Source: Saprospiraceae bacterium | GTDB lineage: Bacteria > Bacteroidota > Bacteroidia > Chitinophagales > Saprospiraceae | Assembly (NCBI GenBank): GCA_016719615.1 | Contig: JADJYQ010000009.1 | Span: 1 to 37,358 of the forward strand | Reading direction: 5' to 3' | DNA: 37,358 bases | In this document: positions 9,577 to 21,120 of the stretch, one piece after another | Numbering within the stretch: the first letter of the stretch is position 1 | How the letters are laid out: the number at the start of each line of letters is the position of its first letter | Program-made: the position numbers and the translations under genes | Notes under the pieces: generated by a model | The model's input: the letters and a program-made list of their open reading frames with translations, nothing else | Told to the model about the DNA's origin: nothing | The model's database searches: none

Positions 9577-12350
9577 ATGACAGTCTTGAAAAATTCTTTA
9601 AAAAACCTATTTTTGCAAGCTTTCTGTGCTTGATTTTCCCAATATTAAACGGTTCTGCTCAGGAACTTCGCCACCGCCAGGGCGAGTTGATTATACAGTT
9701 TAAATCTGATTATAATGTATTGAATATTAATACTTTAAACAAAAGATTACGAAATGATTGGATTTTACTAAGCCCTCAAAAGCAACTCGGAAATGTTTGG
9801 AATATCTGGCTTTTTGAATTTGACCATACCAGGTACTCGGCAGCCGAACTGATGGAATCGATTTCAACTTATGATTTCGTTTTAAACATTCAGAGAAATC
9901 ACCTGCTACAATATCGCGTGAAGCCGAATGATCCTTTATTTCAATTACAATGGCATCATTTTAATGACGCTTCTTCGGGAGGTGTCGCAGATGCCGATTT
10001 TGATACGGATTTAGCCTGGGATTTTTGCACTGGAGGACTTACAGAAAACATGGACAGTATTGTCATCTGCATCATTGACGATGGCCTCGAAATTCAACAT
10101 GAAGATATTGCACCTAATATGTGGAGGAATTATGCAGAAATTCCCGGAAACGGAATAGATGACGATCGCAATGGATATATTGATGATTTTCTAGGTTGGA
10201 ATAGTTTTAAGCAAAATGACCAAATTGATAGCGAAAAACATGGCACTGCGGTAGCCGGACTCGCAGGAGCTAAGGGCAATAATTCTATGGGAATCAGTGG
10301 TATAGCATGGCATAATCAAATGATGTTTGTTGCCGGAGGCGGTGATGAAGCCAATGCCATTGAATCTTATGCCTACCCACTCTATTTCAGAAGACTCTAC
10401 AATCAATCCAAGGGTAGTAAAGGCGCTTTTGTGGTTGCTACCAATTCATCCTGGGGCGCTGATCTCGTTAAAGCTGAAGACTCGCCTATTTGGTGTGCCA
10501 TTTATGATAGTCTTGGCAAAGAAGGCATTCTAAACATAGCTTCTACAACGAATCAAAACATAGATGTAGATGTTGAGGGCGATATGCCCACAACATGCAT
10601 CAGTGAATATTTGCTTGCGACGACCAATGTCACTGACCAAAATGTCAAAAAAGTAAATGCAGGTTATGGAAAAACGTCTATTGACATAGGAGCATACGGA
10701 GAGTCCACCTATTCCACTTATATCAATAATTCGTATCGCTTTTTCGGTGGTACAAGCGCTGCAGCTCCTCAGGTTACCGGTACCGTTGGTTTATTATATT
10801 CTCTACCCTGTAGCCATCTTGATGAGTTAGCCTTAACTGAGCCTGCAAAAGCGGCTCTGGTGGCGAGAACCTGCGATTTATCCGATACAATTCAGGTATC
10901 GAAAACTAGGACAGACCTTATGGAAGGATACTATAATTTATCAGGGTAACGCTATCATTTTTACCAAACTTGAATCCTGTACCGATTATGAGTTGCAAAT
11001 CAAAAATTTATGCCCGCGATATGCTGAGCATTTTTCAGATATCAGAATCGTCAGAAGTGCGGGCTGCTGTGATCCGATTTCTAATATAAAATTATTTCAA
11101 AACACAGGTTCAGCCGTTTCATTTAGTTTTACAGATCCCACAGCTGTTGCGCTTTATACAGCTTTGCTCAAAAAATCGGGAACTTCACAATGGGATACTT
11201 TTTATTTCAATCGGGATCATCCTTATTAAAATTCGATCAATTGGAGATTTGTACTGCATATGAATTATTCGTCTATTCGCATTGCAATGGCAAATTAAGT
11301 GCCGCTTCGGAGACTTTATATTTTACTACGAACGGATGTGAGGCTTGCACCAATCTGGATTATTGCAGAAGATTCAGACCTTCTTCAGAACTTGAGTGGC
11401 TGCATGCGATCGAAGTGGACCAGGAATCTTTTATCAGTGGCAACAATGCAGGTTATGGTAATTATGTAGGTAGTAACCAACAATGGACATTCGAAAAATC
11501 GAAAAAATATCAAATTACTTTGAAGACCGGCTATCTATCAGATACAAGTACTATGGTAGCCGCAGCCTGGATTGACTGGAACCAGGACGGTTTATTTGAT
11601 GATGCAGAAAATTATGCAGTTCCCACTTTACAATTTAAATATCAAATAAATTATTCGCTCACGATACCAACTAACGCTCGTTCGGGTTGGACGCGAATGA
11701 GGGTGATTCTGAAATTTGCTGAATTTTCTTCCAGCACTCCCCTGGCTTGTTTTCAATCCCTTGAATTTGGCGAATATGAAGAATATTGCGTTTACATTTC
11801 GGAAGGATTGTGCCCAGCTATAAATAATGTGGACCTCATAGAATTAAAAACGAATTCTGCCCAATTTCTTTTGAGCTCTCATCCTGCATCCGAATTCGAA
11901 TACGCTTATCGAAAATTGTATCAAGATGATTGGGTTAAAGGAGTAACGCATTCAAGAATTCTTGAGCTGAATGCTCTCGATAGTTGCAGTAAATATCAAT
12001 TAAAAGTAAGCGCGAATTGTTTGAACGAACTTTCAAAACCCTTTACCTTATATTTCCAAACCAGAGGTAAAGATTGTGCGGTCGCCAATGAAGATCCAAA
12101 CATCGAAAATTTGATCAAGATATATCCGAATCCTTGTTTTGATCAGGCTTACCTGAAGTTTGAAAATCCCTCGCAGGTTTCGAGAATTGACTGCTACGAT
12201 CTAAATGGAAAGAAAAATTCTCTTCCTTTTGTTCAAGTTGAATCTGCTAAGGTATTAATGGAAACACAAACTTTGACAAACGGGTATTATCTTTTAAAAA
12301 TAAGCCTAACAGATGGTAGTTTTTGGGCTCTAAAATTTTGTAAAATTTGA
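9577..12350 (+). CDS. T9SS-exported subtilisin-like serine protease with GEVED domain (frameshifted)
   Basis: About 925 residues. The ATG at 9577 starts a signal peptide (LKNSLKNLFLQ.AFCLIFP). A prodomain-like region (GELIIQFKSDYN..., about residues 30-125) precedes the S8 catalytic domain. Its triad is visible: Asp in VICIIDDGLEIQHED, His in EKHGTAVAGLAGA, Ser in GGTSAAAPQVTGTVGLLY. Two fibronectin-III-like segments follow (CTDYELQIKNLC; ICTAYELFVYSHC), then a GEVED domain (AAWIDWNQDGLFDDAENY ... EYEEYCVYI), another FN3-like segment, and a type A T9SS sorting domain (IKIYPNPCFDQAYLKFENP ... GYYLLKISL). It should be exported across the outer membrane by T9SS. Frame breaks are near 9635, 10949 and 11215. 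The S8 domain runs abruptly into the first FN3 strand near 10920. Confidence 0.88.
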
Positions 12351-12530
12351 AATTACAATGTTAAGGATAAACATCTTTTGAGTCTTCAAAGATTGCGAAG
12401 TTGGTTACCTATACAATGAATTTCATTTCAGCAGATAATCTGCGTACAATAATCAATTTAGTATTAGAAAACCAAACCACTGAAGACCTAAGTCCAACTT
12501 AAATATACCGCAAAAAATTTATAGCTATCC

Positions 12531-13798
12531 TTAAAGCACAATGAGTTCATCTCGTCCGGGACCATTGGAAAGTAAGCTGATCTTTGTTTGACAAAACTGT
12601 TCTGTAAATTTTAAATACGATTTCATTTGTAAAGGCAGGTTTGAAAAATTTTTACAATGACTGACATCCTGCATCCAGCCATCAAATTGTTTGAGTTGTA
12701 TACTGTCAATTGTGCTGAGATCAAAAGGAAGTTCTACATCTTCCGGATGGTTAGGTGTTTTATAGCTATTGACCAATTGAATGGTCTCAAATTCATTGAG
12801 TACATCAATTTTAGTCATGCATAAGTCGGTCACCCCATTGATCATATTGCTATACTTCAATTGCACCAGATCAAGCCAGCCACAACGCCTTGGGCGACCA
12901 GTGGTCGATCCAAATTCATTACCAGCTTTTCTCAGCCGCTCACCTGTTTCATCAAGTAATTCAGATGGAAATGGCCCCGATCCAACCCGGGTACAATAAG
13001 CTTTGGTAATCCCAATGATCTTTCTAATTTTATTTGGTGCAACACCAAGTCCCGTGCAAATACCAGCAGCAATCGTATTTGAAGAAGTAACGTATGGATA
13101 GGTACCAAAATCGACATCCAACATGGAGCCTTGTGCCCCTTCCGCCAGAATATTTGCGCCATTTGATAAAAGCTTATCTAGCCAATACACTCCATTGGTT
13201 GTTTGTAATTGAGAAATGTTTTGAATGGCTTCAAACCATTTGATTTCCTCTGCTTCGATATCAAATTCCACAAGAGGAAATTGTTTTAAAATTGCAGATG
13301 CTTTTCCTTTAATGAATTGTAGGCGGATAGAAACCCCGGCAACTGTATATCGCCAATACGCAAACCATTACGCCCAGTCTTGTCCATGTAACAAGGGCCA
13401 ATACCACGTAAAGTAGATCCAATTTTGGATTTGCCCTTTGCATTTTCAGAAGCCAGATCAATCCATCGATGGCTGGGCACAATAAGATGAGCACTTTTGG
13501 AAATAAGTAGTCGATCTTTTAAATCAGCTACCGTCCCAATGGTTTTAGCAATTTCAGCAGCTAAAGGAATTGGATCTATGACGACTCCATTTCCGATAAA
13601 ATTATAAGTATTAGGCCTAAATATTCCGGAAGGAAGTGTATGGAGCACAAATTTTTGTCCATTTATATATAAAGTGTGTCCGGCATTGGGTCCGCCTTGA
13701 AAACGGCAAACGGCCTGGTATTGATCTGCTAGGTAATCGACGATTTTTCCTTTCCCTTCATCACCCCATTGCAGACCAAGAATTGCATCAACGGGCAT
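12531..13798 (-). CDS. purA: adenylosuccinate synthetase (frameshifted)
   Basis: Converts IMP, aspartate and GTP to adenylosuccinate, the first committed step to AMP, in the cytoplasm. The N-terminus MPVDAILGLQWGDEGKGKIV holds the P-loop-like WGDEGKGK with catalytic Asp; GGPNAGHT holds the catalytic His. Further family blocks are STLRGIGPCYMDKTGR, EGAQGSMLDVDFGTYPYVTS, GRPRRCGWLDLVQLKYS and, at the end, GPGRDELIVL. The total of about 422 residues fits the family (about 420-430). The ATG at 13798 is right for the family; the frame upstream of it is spurious. One indel near 13280 splits the reading frame. As a single-copy essential enzyme, it is strong evidence that the frameshifts are sequencing errors. 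Confidence 0.96.
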
Positions 13799-13823
13799 AT
13801 TTTGAGTTTCGTAAAGTAAAAAG

Positions 13824-13831
13824 CGAAGGTA
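13824..13831 (-). promoter_or_regulatory. possible -7 element TACCTTCG for purA
   Basis: On the minus strand TACCTTCG matches TAnnTTTG except for one base, 25 bases upstream of the purA ATG. No clear -33 TTTG is present at the expected distance, so this is tentative. Confidence 0.3.
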
Positions 13832-14073
13832 GGAAAAACAGCGCACATATTGAACTTACAGCGATGCTTTACTTTGGGAACTTCCAATAAGCTGAACCAT
13901 AAGAGCAGATTCAGTTAATAATTTAAAAAAAGTAAGCAAAACTTGAAACAGTAATAGTCTAATATCAAATTAAACTCAAAATTTTAAGCAGCTTAGATCA
14001 AAGAAATTTATAATTTCAAAAATGATGAATTTGCTTAGAAACCAATAGATCAAAAAATAAAGCTATTACCACA

Positions 14074-14847
14074 CTAGACCCAGCCAAGTCCAATACCCAA
14101 AGCCAACAAAAGTACCATAATGGCAACTATGGTTTGAATCTGCTCTAAAAGTATTTTCTTCAATAATTTATTGCCAATAAATGCGCCTAACATAGCTGAA
14201 AGGCTAGGAAACAAAAGCCAGCTCCAATCCAGGTTTGTGGTCATCGCATTAAATTGACTTGCATAAACGCTTAAGCGGCTTACATCTACAAGACTTGATA
14301 TCGCGACTGTGGTTGCTACGAAAGTTTCCTTTGGCATCCGCGTTTTAATGAGAAATGCACTGCGCAAGGCACCCTGATTGCCAGATAATCCGCCAAAAAA
14401 TCCACTTATCAATCCGCCCCAAATCAATTTGTCACTTGAAAATTGAAGCTTCTTTACAGCAGGTAATAAGTCCATGAGTGCAAAAATGATAAGCAAGAAA
14501 CTGATCATCAACTTTAAAGGATAAATAAAAAAATTTTTGTCGAATAAAGTGTATGAATACAAAGCTTGGCTATCAGGAATAGAGATTAGTATCCAGGATC
14601 CCAAAATGGCAGCGAGAACAGCGGGCAGTCCAAAATATAAGAGAATCGATTTATTTATTTGACTTCCCGTTAAATAGAGCTTGAAAATATTATTTCCAAA
14701 ATGTACGATTGCCGTAAACGCGACCGCGGTTTCTACGGGAAGGTAAATTAAAAATACAGGTGTCAGCAAAGTACCCAAACCAAAACCTGAAAAAAAAGTC
14801 AATATCGCAGCCGCAAAAGCAATCAATGAAATGAAGAAAATTTCCAT
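14074..14847 (-). CDS. TauE/SafE-family (DUF81) membrane permease
   Basis: 257 residues and unbroken. It is highly hydrophobic with about eight transmembrane segments, for example ISLIAFAAAILTFFSGFGLG, AVLAAILGSWILI, MISFLLIIFALMDLL and TIVAIMVLLLALGIGLG. The two family repeats with FSGFGLGTLLTPVF near the start and GGLISGFFGGLSGNQGALRS in the middle are typical of TauE/SafE sulfite/sulfoacetate exporter-like permeases; the actual substrate is unknown. I chose the ATG at 14847 (MEIFFISLIAF) because it opens directly into the first membrane helix; an upstream ATG at 14925 would add 26 polar residues. It lies 110 bases after the GMC oxidoreductase on the same strand. Confidence 0.88.
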   Translation of the reverse strand: MEIFFISLIAFAAAILTFFSGFGLGTLLTPVFLIYLPVETAVAFTAIVHFGNNIFKLYLTGSQINKSILLYFGLPAVLAAILGSWILISIPDSQALYSYTLFDKNFFIYPLKLMISFLLIIFALMDLLPAVKKLQFSSDKLIWGGLISGFFGGLSGNQGALRSAFLIKTRMPKETFVATTVAISSLVDVSRLSVYASQFNAMTTNLDWSWLLFPSLSAMLGAFIGNKLLKKILLEQIQTIVAIMVLLLALGIGLGWV

Positions 14848-14956
14848 AGTATTACTATTTCGGACAACAAATAATTTATCTGCAACCCTAGGCTTTGTAA
14901 ATATAATCCAATGCTTAATATACAAGTACGCCTATACCGAATTCTTCACATTAGCT

Positions 14957-16568
14957 TTAAATGGAATTATGACTAAACATTAATTCCTCGACAGTCTTCT
15001 GTGTGCGACCAGGCTTTTCATCTATCATGCTCATTGCATATTCGCACATGGCGGTGATGGTCAATGAAGGGTTCACACCCGGATTGGCCTGAATCATCGA
15101 TCCATCCAATACGTAAAAATTAGCATACCCATGTAATTGCATCCGATCATTGATGACGCTTCGCTCTGAATTTATACCCATTTTACAACCACCCAAGATA
15201 TGGGCTGTTGTTGCCATCCCAAACATGACTTCAGTGAGTGCATTTTGAGGAATTCCTTTGACTTTGGCAGCGTAGTTTAGCATAGCCTTCTGACCCACTT
15301 TTATAAATTCCGAATTTATATTTAGCCCGGATCAATAAGCCGCATGCCCGCACCCCATATTGTTTTGCGCCATTTCATTTGAAGGCTATAAGGTAAAGTC
15401 TGCATGATTAAGAAAATTAAGGAATGGCGGGCTAGATCCTTATTCAAAATCACCTTCAAATGTGCTAAAGGCCGACGAATAAAATGAGACAACAAACTTC
15501 CTATTCTTTGAAACCTATTCCCATCTGAAGCTACAGGGCCTGCCAATCTAAACATGGAACCGGAACCATCGGATATTTGCACAATTCTACAAATGTATGT
15601 TTGTCAGGATTAAACATGGTACTGATGGCTACCCCGTGGTTTAGTTTTTGATCTAATACAGTGGCTCCCGAAATCATTTCTGAATTGGTAAGCAGCTGGT
15701 CGCCAAGAGTAGGACTCAGGTTTATTAGTGTTTTGTATTGAAATTTTTGACGGAACAACAAATCCAGTGTACCTATAACGCCGGCACTTAATACAATTCC
15801 CTTGGTATGAAATACTTTATTTTTTAAAAAAATATTTGTTGCAGATCTGGTATGCACAACATATGATCCATCCGCAGCTTGTTCAATTTTAAAAACTTTC
15901 ATTTCGGGGATGATGCTTGCGCCAAAATATTTTTCAGCAAACCACAAATAATTTTTATCCAGACTATTTTTGGCTTCATGCCTGCAACCCACCATGCAGC
16001 CTGCACATTCAATGCATGGTCTTCGAACGGGGCCCAAACCATTAAAATAGGGATCACCATCTGAATCACCCAGGTAGACACCAATGCGATCCACATGCCT
16101 ATAAGTTTGTCCAACTCCCATGTCATGAGCAACTTGTTTCAATATTTCATCTGCATAGTGCTCTTTATCATAACGAGTACTGCCCAGCATAAATCTGGCT
16201 TTATCATAAAAAGGCTTCAGTACAGACTTCCAGTCTTTGATAACACTCCAGCTTGGGTCCTCAAAAAAATGAATCCGGTGGCATCATGTGCACATTAGCA
16301 TAAACCAAAGATCCACCACCAACACCTACACCTGTTAGTACAAACAGTTTTTAAAAAAACTCATTTGCATAATTCCAAAACATCTGAGAAAAGGAATCCA
16401 CAAAAACTTTCTCAAATTCCAATTAGATTTTGGAAAATCGGAGGCTGCCCATCTTTTGCCCTTTTCCAATACAAGCACGCGATATCCTTTTTCAGAAAGC
16501 CGCATAGCCGCTACTGAACCTCCAAAGCCTGAGCCAATTACGATGTAGTCGTAGGGTGTATCTGCCAT
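14957..16568 (-). CDS. GMC-family FAD oxidoreductase, cholesterol-oxidase-like (frameshifted)
   Basis: About 537 residues. The N-terminus MADTPYDYIVIGSGFGGSVA is the FAD-binding Rossmann motif GxGxxG, followed by LVLEKGKRW. After a shift near 16340 come GVGVGGGSLVYANVHMMPPD and EDPSW. A Cys-rich block PCIECAGCMVGCRHEAKNSL and LDKNYLWFAEK is characteristic of the cholesterol-oxidase-like GMC branch. The C-terminal substrate-domain motif reads TTAHILGGCKMG, and the final FAD segment YVLDGSMIQANPGVNPSLTI. No secretion signal is visible. Indels fall near 16340, 16270, 16190, 15570 and 15310. The substrate is an alcohol or sterol-like compound by family, not determined here. Confidence 0.9.
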
Positions 16569-16877
16569 GCGTTAAAGTTAATGTAAAATGATTGTTGGGG
16601 AAAGAAATTAGGAGTATGGAATATGGTTATTATGGAGCAAAGTACGGAGGTGATGTTTGTATATAATAATTGATACACCTTTTTTCAATTTCATAACTTA
16701 CAGACGTTAATATTACTTTTTTAAGGCGATATGAATACAAGAAGCAGTTGTAAGTTTAATATAGATTATCTGATTATCAGACTCGCAGACTGGAACAATG
16801 GTTAATAATTAATGCCCAAGTGTCAGCCAAAATTCTACACACTTACAATCCTCCTTACAGACCAGCAGACCTCTCCC
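16569..16877. other. intergenic region between GMC oxidoreductase and the large T9SS protein
   Basis: 309 bases without a convincing gene. Immediately upstream of the GMC ATG the minus strand reads TAACTTTA (16573-16580), one base off the TAnnTTTG -7 consensus. The remainder is AT-rich. I see no clear hairpin terminator for the upstream T9SS gene. Confidence 0.4.
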
Positions 16878-19800
16878 TCATCGCACCAACGTCACTTCCC
16901 CTTTCTTCATTTTCTTTCCCGCTCCCGCAATTTCATAATGCACAATATATGGATATACACCTGGTATCATGAAACGATCCTGGCTTCTTCCGTCCCAGCC
17001 TTTGTGTTTATCATTTGATTCAAATAGCTGATTGCCCCAGCGATCGTATATCTGCAACAAATAGGAAGTCATCAGTTCGCAGTTGACAGTTGGCAGGAAT
17101 AGGTCGTTGATGTTATCGCCGTTGGGACTAAATACATTGGGCAGGTAGATGTCTTCACGGATTTGTGATATGCTTAAACTCAGTTCTGCGGGCACAACAC
17201 AAGGACCTGGCGAACTGATCGTAAATTGCGTGATGTCATTGGACTTTAATCTGACCAGACTACAAGGTGGATCCAGGCAATCAACCTGGTTGGAGGGTGT
17301 CCAAATGTAATTTGTACCTCCACCTGCTTTGAATGTAATTTCTTTGCAGGGATCGATGATCGTATCGCCGGTAACTGTAATGATTTGTTTGGCTAAGATC
17401 AACACTTCCATGCTGTCAAGCCATTGTCTGCAATCGTCTGCTGCCTGTAGGTAGAGTCTCTTTGCCAATCCCGCTTGGATAAAAATTTGTGTTGAGACTT
17501 TCTGGATGATCAAAATTTCCCTGAGCTGATTGCCAATTGAACTTGGCATTGCCTGTAAACGTTCCATTTAATTTTAGGATCTCGCCTTCGCAGATTGTGG
17601 TATCAACTCCGGCATTTAAGCTAGTTGAATTGCCCGGTTTGATGGTCAGATCTATGTTTAATGTGCTGTCACAACCACTTACATTCGTTAGTAACTGTTT
17701 ATAAACTCCTGTAGATGTATATAAACGGTTATTGATGACCGCAGAATCACAATGGGTTTGGCTCAGTGTGCCGATTGTGCGATTGTTTATCTTCAGATCC
17801 AATGTAAGAATACTATCGCAACCACTAACATTTGTTAGTAATTGACTGTATACGCCCGTTGCAGTATACAGTTGATGATTGATGATCGCTGAGTCACATG
17901 TCGTTTGACTGAGCGTCGCTGTCGTAGGTTTTAAGATGCCGATCTCCAGTTGCAGGATACTATCGCATTGAGCTGCATTCTTTAGGACTTGAGTATAGAT
18001 TCCGCTTTGGGTGTAAAACTGACCGTTGACTTCAACAGAATCGCATTGTTGGATAGACAGATTTTCTGCACTGCTTTTGTAATTTCAATTTGCAAATTGA
18101 TGATACTATCACAGTTGTTTACATTGACCAATGTCTGTTTATAATTGCCAGACTGTTTATATACTTGTCGGTTTACTTCAATCGAATCACAGGATTTGTA
18201 ACTCAGGTCTGCACTGCTGCTTTGTTGTCGCGTAAAATCAATTGTCAGTATACTATCGCATTGGGCTGAATTTTTTAAGACTTGAGTATAGATTCCGCTT
18301 TGAGAATATAGCTGCCCGTTCACCCGTACTGAATCACAACTTTTTAATTTTAATGCTTCCGTTGAACTTTTTGATAAATTCAAGCTAATGTCCAGTGTAC
18401 TATCGCATAAATTTGTATTTTTTAGCAATTGCATATAATTACCGGATTGAAGATAGCTGATTCCGTTAATTTCAGCACTATCACAAGCCGTCCATGTGAT
18501 CTGACCGGCGGTCTTTGTAAATATATTTAATTCGATTTGCAGGCTACTGTCACAGCCATTGGCACTGCTGAGTGTTTGTGTGTAGATGCCGGACTGGGTA
18601 TAGGTCGTTCCATTGATTGTGGCTGAATCGCAAGTCGCATGTTTGTATACAGTGGCTTTGCTATTGGGGATATTTATAAATACATTTATCGTGCTGTCGC
18701 AGCCATTTGTACTTTGGTGGTTTAAGGGATACTGACCACTGGTTTTATAAGTCTGCCCCAGATACACCACCGAATCGCAGTCAGTCAAATACACACTATC
18801 AAAATAGCTTTTGTGTATGCTAAGATCCAAAATTAAAATACTATCGCAGCCAGCTGTGTTGCTCAGTACTTGCTGGTAGGTCCCACTAGAGGTGTATAAT
18901 TCTCCATTGATCGTTAGTGAGCCGCAAGCTCTGCTTACCAGTCTAACACTGCTGCTTTTGGGTATATCGAGATGTAGATGTAATACACTATCACATCCGT
19001 TTGAACTTGTAATCAATTTGTGTAATCTCCTGTATTTGTATATAACTCATTGTTGACTTTTATTGAATCACAGGAGCTGATTCTCAAATCTGTCGAACTG
19101 CTTTTGTGAATGACTAGTTCCGTGGCAATGATACTATCGCAGCCGACTTGGTTTTTTAAGTGCTGCGTAAATGTAGCAGATTGCTTATAGTTGGTGCCAT
19201 TTATCATGATAGAATCACAGCCACTGAGTAGGACATCCGTTTTACTGCTTTTTGCAATGTTGATCTCCAGGTTTAATATACTATCACAGCCAAGTGATGT
19301 AAAAAATTGCTGCCGGTAATTGCCCGATTGATAATAGATCTGGCCATTAAACTCAACGGAGTCGCATTCATTGAGATTTATTATCTTCTGTGAACTTTTT
19401 TCAATGATGAGATCCAGCTTTATAATACTATCACATTGATTTGCATTTTGCAAGGTCTGCATATATGTTCCGCTTTGATAATAACTCTGGCCATTAATAT
19501 TTACCGAATCGCATTCCATTTGTTGAACCGAGGACGAACTGCTTTTTGATATATTTAGTTCCGTAAATACCAAACTATCACAGCCAAACACATTGGTCCA
19601 TAACTGGGTGAAGGTATCGGATTGAGTATAAGTTTTGTTGTTGATGGTGACGGAATCACAATGCCTTAATCGGATACTATCCTGACTTCCCAGCGCTTTG
19701 ATCTTATTGATCGTATCGCAGAATGTTTTGTTGCACATGGCTATGGCCGTTCCCAGTCGCACTTTGACCTGTACATCTACACAGTATTGGAACTGCACTG

Positions 19801-21120
19801 AATCAACTAACAGTCGTTCGTCGGTTGACAGGGTCTTTTTCAGCGTATCCGTTTTGCGATACCATTTGTATTCATACTCATAGCTCTCCCCTGCTTCGCA
19901 GGGTTTTACAATTTTGATTTTGGGGTTCAATTCTACTTTACCGTTCATGCAGGCAGCTTTCCAGTCGGCTCCAATGTCCACATTCACAGCAGTGAGCCGG
20001 ATCGAACTATCGCATTTGTAGGGTTCCGTGAATTTTGAGAAGTCGATGATTTCCTGTGTACGGCAAGGCGACCAGCGCCGGCCCATTGCATCTACATAGG
20101 GTACATTGTTGCAAGTGATGTAATACACATCCGGAGGTTCGGGTTTGGGCAGCACCCGAAACTCAACAACCGAGTCGTAGGGACAGCAAACGGCATCCGT
20201 AAAGGTTTCCCGGTAGATCCCGGATGTTTGAATGAGCTGCGAATGCCAGCGATAAGTGCCGGCAGCGGCAGTTTCAGAACAAAGTGTACGCAGGGTTCCG
20301 TTCCGGTCAGCATGGCGACGAACTTTGACCGTCGTACAAACAGGACCCTGCTCCAGACAGATTGCTCCATTGTGTGGATTGCCTACGGTTGCGCTCACAC
20401 ACAATCTAAAATCACCGGCTTGTGGAAAATCCAGTTTGAGATCAGGTTTATTTGTTCCAACTGGCACTCCATCCAGGGTCCATTCAAAATGAGCCGCTTG
20501 GCAACCACCAGGATCCACAAAAATGAATAATCGCAATAACCTTCGCATACGGGCTCAATGATGCCGGAAACTTTATTGTTGCTCGGGCTTAATATTAAGT
20601 TAGGTGGATTGCCGCCTGAGGTGGTGATGGTGAAGTCGCATTGATCGTCACCATGATCCAATGTTATATAATAAATTTTGCATGCTTGTAAGTTCATTGT
20701 ATAACTCATTGAGTTATTTTCTTGAATGTATCCTGGCTGACATAAAATTTCTTCATTGCAATGACAATCCCCCCAGAAACCCGGACAAATACCAAAACCA
20801 GGGAAATTTGCTATTGGACAATTTCCAACACTTAAAGTAATGGTCACACTTCCACCAGTGCTAATAAAAGCAATCCATGTACGATTATTAGAACTGCCAC
20901 CAGCGCATCCAGTTTCCAACACGCTTTGAATAAAACTATTTGTTGTACAAGTATATCCGTTTAGCTGATTCAACGAGCAGAATGGAATCGTTTCTTCACA
21001 AGTTTCGGAAGGAGGAGGAGTACATTGAGCATAAATCAAAACACTGCAACAAATTAGTATTAAAACCAAACATGGTTTCAAAATCATACATTGAAAGTGT
21101 TTTTGAAACAACAGGTTCAT
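16878..21120 (-). CDS. very large T9SS type B surface protein with tandem CDS-type repeats (frameshifted)
   Basis: About 1414 residues. The ATG at 21120 precedes a signal peptide (ILKPCLVLILICCSVLIYAQ). A Cys-rich N-terminal region (ETCEETIPFCSLNQ; GICPGFWGDCHCNEE) is followed by a PKD-like domain (FFVDPGGCQAAHFEWTLDG) and a connecting region. Next come 14 tandem repeats of 49 residues (detailed separately), then KAGGGTNYIWTPSNQ, another PKD-like piece. The C-terminal gliding-motility/type B T9SS sorting domain reads IYLPNVFSPNGDNINDLFLP ... IYDRWGNQLFES ... GVYPYIVHYEIAG ... KKGEVTLVR. Likely a cell-surface adhesin-like protein. Frame breaks lie near 20520, 19016, 18065, 17800 and 17440. Its ATG overlaps the preceding gene's TGA as ATGA. 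Confidence 0.88.
17605..19660 (-). repeat. 14 tandem 147-bp (49-residue) coding repeats
   Basis: Counting from Cys to Cys, units follow at 147-bp spacing (first Cys codon 19658-19660, last unit's Cys codon 17749-17751; 13 periods minus two missing bases). The consensus unit is roughly CDS-hydrophobic-x-[VI]NGxxYxQSGxYxQ-x-L-x-N-x-x-GCDSi-x-x-L-x-[LI]-x-I-x-KSS. Each unit keeps two CDS tripeptides 26 residues apart, with rare exceptions (unit 6 has CGS). DNA identity between units is moderate, so the array is old rather than a recent expansion. Similar CDS repeats occur in other Bacteroidota surface proteins. Confidence 0.9.

Noticed and set aside
17605..19660. Regularly spaced repeats that could suggest a CRISPR array
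   Set aside because: The 147-bp period is a whole number of codons, the repeats are coding and diverged along their whole length, and no short identical repeat with unique spacers is present.
19698..20530. Plus-strand open frames opposite the large T9SS protein
   Set aside because: Antisense to an unmistakable PKD/CDS-repeat coding region; sequence looks random (Cys/Arg/Ser-rich).
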